A stretch of 64,000 bases of DNA from positions 62,001 through 126,000 of the forward strand of contig NZ_LDCP01000001.1 in NCBI RefSeq assembly GCF_001021555.1. Direction: 5' to 3'. Each line of letters starts with the position of its first letter. The stretch's first letter is position 1. Position numbers and translations under genes: made by a program. Origin of the DNA: Aurantiacibacter marinus (GTDB lineage Bacteria > Pseudomonadota > Alphaproteobacteria > Sphingomonadales > Sphingomonadaceae). This document shows, in pieces, positions 60,852-64,000 of the stretch. Below the pieces are notes generated by a model that ran no database searches, was not told the DNA's origin, and was given only the letters and a program-made list of their open reading frames with translations.

Positions 60852-61883
60852 CTACTGCTTCGCCGCGCCGGGCAATTGGCCGACCTTTTGCGTGCCTGCC
60901 ATGGTGGTGACGAGAACATCGTCACCGTTCACCACGATCGCCACGTCTTTCAGGCCGATCGCAGATACGCGTGGTCCATCGGTTTCCACCAGCACGCCTT
61001 CGCAATCGATCAGATCAACCTTGCCTTGCATGCGGTTGCCGCCCGCATCGGCGGGCCGTGCATCGCGCAAGGATTGCCAGCTGCCGATATCGGACCAGCC
61101 CATCGAAACGGGCACCATCGCGGCGCGGTCTGTTTCTTCCATTACGGCGTAGTCGACCGATTCAGATGCAATTTCGCTAAATGTTGCAGCCGCCGGATGG
61201 AACCGCGCGCCGTCTTCGCGCCCTTCTTTGACAGAACGGGCCACGGCATCGGCAATCCGCGGGCGATGGCGTTCCAGCTCGGCTTTGAAGGCACCTGCGC
61301 GAAAGGCGAAAATGCCGCCGTTCCAGCTGTAGCCGCCATGCGCCAGGAACTGGGTTGCGCGCTCCAGATCAGGCTTTTCCACGAAGCGTTCTACAGCGAA
61401 TCCGCCGGTCAGCCCGTCTCCGCGAAGGATATAGCCATAGCCTGTCTCTGGCTGTGTAGGGGTGATGCCGAAGGCAACCATGCGGTCTTCCATTGCCAAA
61501 GACGCAGCTGCATCAGCGGCCGCGCGGAAGGCCGATACGTCGGCAATATGGTGATCGCTCGGGCACACCAGCATCACGGCATCATCGGGCAGGAGCCAAG
61601 CGGCCAAAGCGATGGCAGCGGCGGTATTCTTCGCCTCTGGCTCTACCACAATGCGCGCCTTGGTGCCGCCAAGCTGCGCCTCGACATGATCAAGATGCCC
61701 AGTGCCGGTCACGATGGTAGGGGGCGCAAACTGGCCTGCATCGCTGCACCGCGCCAGCGTTTGCTCGAACAAGGTCGTATCGCCGACCAGCGGCAGGAAC
61801 GGCTTCGGCTTTACCTTGCGGCTGCGCGGCCACAGACGGGTGCCGCTGCCGCCGCACATGATTACGGGATAGATTTTGTTCAT
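60852..61883 (-). CDS. manC: Mannose-1-phosphate guanylyltransferase
   Basis: The 343-residue enzyme makes GDP-mannose from mannose-1-phosphate and GTP. It has the nucleotide-binding VIMCGGSGTRLWPRSR, VCPSDHHIAD, FVEKPDLERA and GWSDIGSWQSL motifs. It lacks the isomerase domain of the long ManC forms. A 7-base-pair hairpin in the leader ends at the start codon. Confidence 0.93.
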   Translation of the reverse strand: MNKIYPVIMCGGSGTRLWPRSRKVKPKPFLPLVGDTTLFEQTLARCSDAGQFAPPTIVTGTGHLDHVEAQLGGTKARIVVEPEAKNTAAAIALAAWLLPDDAVMLVCPSDHHIADVSAFRAAADAAASLAMEDRMVAFGITPTQPETGYGYILRGDGLTGGFAVERFVEKPDLERATQFLAHGGYSWNGGIFAFRAGAFKAELERHRPRIADAVARSVKEGREDGARFHPAAATFSEIASESVDYAVMEETDRAAMVPVSMGWSDIGSWQSLRDARPADAGGNRMQGKVDLIDCEGVLVETDGPRVSAIGLKDVAIVVNGDDVLVTTMAGTQKVGQLPGAAKQ

Positions 61884-61910
61884 GTCCTGCACCTGTGGAA
61901 TTCGCAGGAC
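61884..61910 (-). promoter_or_regulatory. Leader hairpin ending at the manC start codon
   Basis: GTCCTGC (61884-61890 read on the plus strand) pairs with GCAGGAC (61904-61910) across a 13-base loop. In the mRNA the stem ends right at the ATG and contains part of the purine-rich leader, so it could limit ribosome access. Its role is untested. Confidence 0.35.
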
Positions 61911-61937
61911 TCCTGCAAGCCCAATATTGCGTTCGCC

Positions 61938-62669
61938 CTAAGAACGCGCGCGAAAATCGACGCGGTAGCCGTAGCGCGCCTCTACCGGAGTTCCGTCAGC
62001 CGCCGTTGCCGGATTGAACTGGATACGCTCGATCACCAGCGGGCAAACGCGTGCTGTTGTCGCAGCATCGACCTGCGTGCTCGCAACCGTGCAATTGCGC
62101 GCGCGGCCATCTGTGGTGACGGTGAAATGTACAGTGACAGCAAGGCCAAGCCTGGCCGCCCGCCCGCCTTCGGGAATGGGAAAATCGCGGGCCTCGTTCA
62201 ATTCTCCCGATCGAACCGATGGGCCAACAGCAACCGCGCCGCCTGTGCCCGATCCACTCCGCCCGCTGCCTGTGCCGTCGCCCGTGCCACCTGCGCCTGT
62301 TCCGTCGCCCTGTTCGCGCGCACCCGATTGGTTGGCCGCCCCGGTGGAAGACGCGCGCGGTGCTGGTGAAGGCCGGGGAAGCGGCTGCTCCGGCGCGACC
62401 ACAGCGCGCGGCGTCGCCTGCCGTCCTTCCTCTCCCGCCGCGCCTTCATCAGGCTGCGGCGGCGCGATGCTAGGCTCCGTTTCAGGCTCTTCATATGTGC
62501 GCACGGTTACGGTCACGACCGAAGTTGCGGTTTCGATGACGCTGGCGGTAAATTCCGGCGCAAGCAGCCGCGCAAGACCGGCCAGTGCCACGATATGAAG
62601 CAGGCCGATCAGGACAATCAGCTTCCAGTTCAGCCGCTTGCGTTTCGCAGTGTAGGCGCCATCCGCCAT
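61938..62669 (-). CDS. TonB-family protein with Gly/Ser-rich linker
   Basis: The 243-residue protein has one N-terminal membrane helix (about residues 16-36), a Pro-rich region, a long Gly/Thr/Ser-rich linker (110-150), and a C-terminal TonB-like domain with VTVHFTVTTDGRARNCTV and YGYRVDF. It would energise outer membrane receptors such as those in this window. exbB and exbD are not adjacent. It lies between a Crp/Fnr regulator and manC. Confidence 0.85.
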   Translation of the reverse strand: MADGAYTAKRKRLNWKLIVLIGLLHIVALAGLARLLAPEFTASVIETATSVVTVTVRTYEEPETEPSIAPPQPDEGAAGEEGRQATPRAVVAPEQPLPRPSPAPRASSTGAANQSGAREQGDGTGAGGTGDGTGSGRSGSGTGGAVAVGPSVRSGELNEARDFPIPEGGRAARLGLAVTVHFTVTTDGRARNCTVASTQVDAATTARVCPLVIERIQFNPATAADGTPVEARYGYRVDFRARS

Positions 62670-62693
62670 CGTTTTGCTATCCTACGTGCCGCT

Positions 62694-63464
62694 TCAGGGC
62701 GTGCTCAGGCTGAGCTCGCCGCGCATACCCAGCACGCCTTCGCCATACAGGTAGGTCGAATCGAATGTGGCATATTTTTCCAGCCGCTTGCGATCCGGCA
62801 CATCGATCCGGCCACGGCGGAAATCGGCCAGCCCCTCTTCCCGCAGCTGGCTCAGCGCGCGGTTCATGTGGATGGCTGTGGTGCCGCACATTTCGGCCAG
62901 ATCCTGCTGGATCAGCGGCGTATCAATGCCCCCGTCACGCCCCAGCCCGACGAAATCAAGACGCTGCCAGATTTCGCAGAACACATGCGCCACGCGTTTC
63001 GGCGCGCGCAGCTGTTCCAGTTTCATGATCCATTCGCGGTGAATGGCCGCGTCCAGCAGGGTGGAAAACCATAGCAAACGGGCAAGATGCGGGTTGTCCG
63101 ACATCACGTCCTTGATCCGGTCATGTGTGGTGAACCCGACTTTGGCCTTGCCGATCGTCACCAGATTATGGTCCAGCCGTTTCAGCGCAAAGGCGTGAAG
63201 GTCAACGAAGTCTCCGGGCACCTGAACCCCGACAACATAGCGCTTTTCGCCCGAATTGATTGTTCGCAGGACAAATCCTTCGATGAGCATGGTGGAGCGA
63301 TTGCACAGGACTCCGCGCTCCAGAATAACTTCGGGCGACTCAAATTCGGCGGTTTCCTCGACCAGCGATTCAACCGTCGCTTTCTCCTCTTCGCTCATCG
63401 CATCGCGAAGCCGCCCTTCGAGAAACCTTCCCGTCTTCGGATAAAGATCAAGTTCGTCCGCCAT
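62694..63464 (-). CDS. Crp/Fnr-family transcriptional regulator
   Basis: The 256-residue protein has a cyclic-nucleotide-binding-like barrel (residues 10-130) and a C-terminal winged helix with LIQQDLAEMCGTTAIHMNRALSQLREEGL. No N-terminal cysteine cluster for an iron-sulfur centre is present, so it is not a classical Fnr. The ATG at 63464 has an AGGGA site. The divergent 5-oxoprolinase gene begins 130 bases away and could be a target. Confidence 0.88.
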   Translation of the reverse strand: MADELDLYPKTGRFLEGRLRDAMSEEEKATVESLVEETAEFESPEVILERGVLCNRSTMLIEGFVLRTINSGEKRYVVGVQVPGDFVDLHAFALKRLDHNLVTIGKAKVGFTTHDRIKDVMSDNPHLARLLWFSTLLDAAIHREWIMKLEQLRAPKRVAHVFCEIWQRLDFVGLGRDGGIDTPLIQQDLAEMCGTTAIHMNRALSQLREEGLADFRRGRIDVPDRKRLEKYATFDSTYLYGEGVLGMRGELSLSTP

Positions 63465-63593
63465 CTCATTCCCTGCAATTGCACCCCGCAAAGGACCTGA
63501 AGTGAAATGGAAGAATTTGCAAGGTGACACGGGTTTTGCAGGCCCGCGCTATCCGGCTCGACGCGGCGCTGCGCGGTCCCTAGGTTACGCGAT

Positions 63594-64000
63594 ATGACGA
63601 GCGCATACCGATTTGCCATTGATCGGGGCGGCACATTTACCGATGTGGTCGCCCAGCTGCCGGATGGTAAGCTGGTGACGGCCAAATTGCTGTCCAGCAA
63701 CCCCGATCATTACCCCGATGCAGCAAGCGAAGCCGTCCGGCGCATTCTGGCCGAGACCGGCCCGAAGTATCCCGGGGCGCCTATTGCAGAGCTGCGGATC
63801 GGCACGACAATTGCCACGAATGCTTTGCTTGAGCGGCAGGGCGCACAGGTCGCGCTGGCAATCACGGCGGGGCACCGGGACGCGCTGCGGATCGGCAACC
63901 AGTCGCGGCCCGATATTTTTGCCCGCCACATCGTACTGCCGGAACGGCTGGAGCGGCATGTGGTGGAAATCGCCGAGCGCGTGGGTGCGGATGGCGAGGT
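63594..64000 (+). CDS. 5-oxoprolinase/hydantoinase N-terminal part (cut by window edge)
   Basis: The first 135 residues match the N-terminus of the ATP-dependent 5-oxoprolinase/hydantoinase A family: YRFAIDRGGTFTDVVAQLPDG and RIGTTIATNALLER are the nucleotide-binding signatures. The protein continues beyond the window. The enzyme opens 5-oxoproline to glutamate, or a hydantoin in relatives; the two cannot be separated from this part. Confidence 0.88.
   Translation, partial: MTSAYRFAIDRGGTFTDVVAQLPDGKLVTAKLLSSNPDHYPDAASEAVRRILAETGPKYPGAPIAELRIGTTIATNALLERQGAQVALAITAGHRDALRIGNQSRPDIFARHIVLPERLERHVVEIAERVGADGE

Overview
The window looks like chromosomal DNA from a GC-rich alphaproteobacterium of the order Sphingomonadales, most probably an Erythrobacteraceae-type marine heterotroph. 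That placement is inferred from protein character, not from a database search. It rests on the DUF1134/EipA protein, the NDUFA12-type complex I subunit next to DUF2155 and aat, a very large carbohydrate-type TonB-dependent receptor paired with a tryptophan-halogenase-like flavoprotein, and the C-rich third codon positions. About 65 genes are supported. Both ends are cut: the window opens inside ribD and closes inside a 5-oxoprolinase/hydantoinase gene. No insertion sequence, prophage, CRISPR array or rRNA was recognised.

Layout. 1-4308: ribD end, ribE, a GNAT acetyltransferase, two tandem paralogous small proteins, an aromatic/aspartate aminotransferase and a DUF1134 envelope protein. 4543-9528: tRNA-Ser(GCU), a tandem glycine riboswitch and the complete glycine cleavage operon gcvT-gcvH-gcvPA-gcvPB. 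9612-11228: a secreted caspase-like peptidase with PPC domains. 11309-23999: a beta-glucan (laminarin-type) utilisation locus made of two MFS transporters, GH3, LacI, GH16, a TonB receptor and a divergent halogenase-like flavoenzyme. A shared GAACGTTC-type motif lies upstream of both the receptor/flavoenzyme pair and GH3. 24079-31983: a compact type IV secretion operon with virB1, B2, B3, B4, B6, B9, B10 and B11 but no recognisable virB5, B7, B8 or virD4. 32049-36286: ppk and ppx, then a DksA/TraR zinc-finger protein behind an FNR-like box.

36302-42821: a BtuB-like TonB receptor, a secreted protein of unknown function, folD, a Baeyer-Villiger-type monooxygenase and a CinA/MoaB-type protein. 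42961-51193: the parts of the classical tRNA-Trp, secE, nusG, rplK, rplA neighbourhood, in order but separated by a CPBP protease, a polysaccharide-lyase-like lipoprotein, an alanine symporter and a GT87-like membrane protein. A 48-residue peptide resembling RiPP precursors lies beside tRNA-Trp. 51271-56307: aat, DUF2155, NDUFA12, DUF192, recX, a fatty-acyl-AMP ligase and a MAPEG protein. 56312-60354: DUF389, then TelA, XpaC-like and a polyhydroxyalkanoate-granule-type protein as one coupled operon. 60371-63464: a minus-strand run of a Crp/Fnr regulator, a TonB-type protein, mannose-1-phosphate guanylyltransferase and DUF2721.

The parts most worth following up are the beta-glucan locus with its repeated operators and flavin halogenase, the stripped-down type IV secretion operon, and the orphan RiPP-like peptide. 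Most of the rest is ordinary housekeeping sequence.
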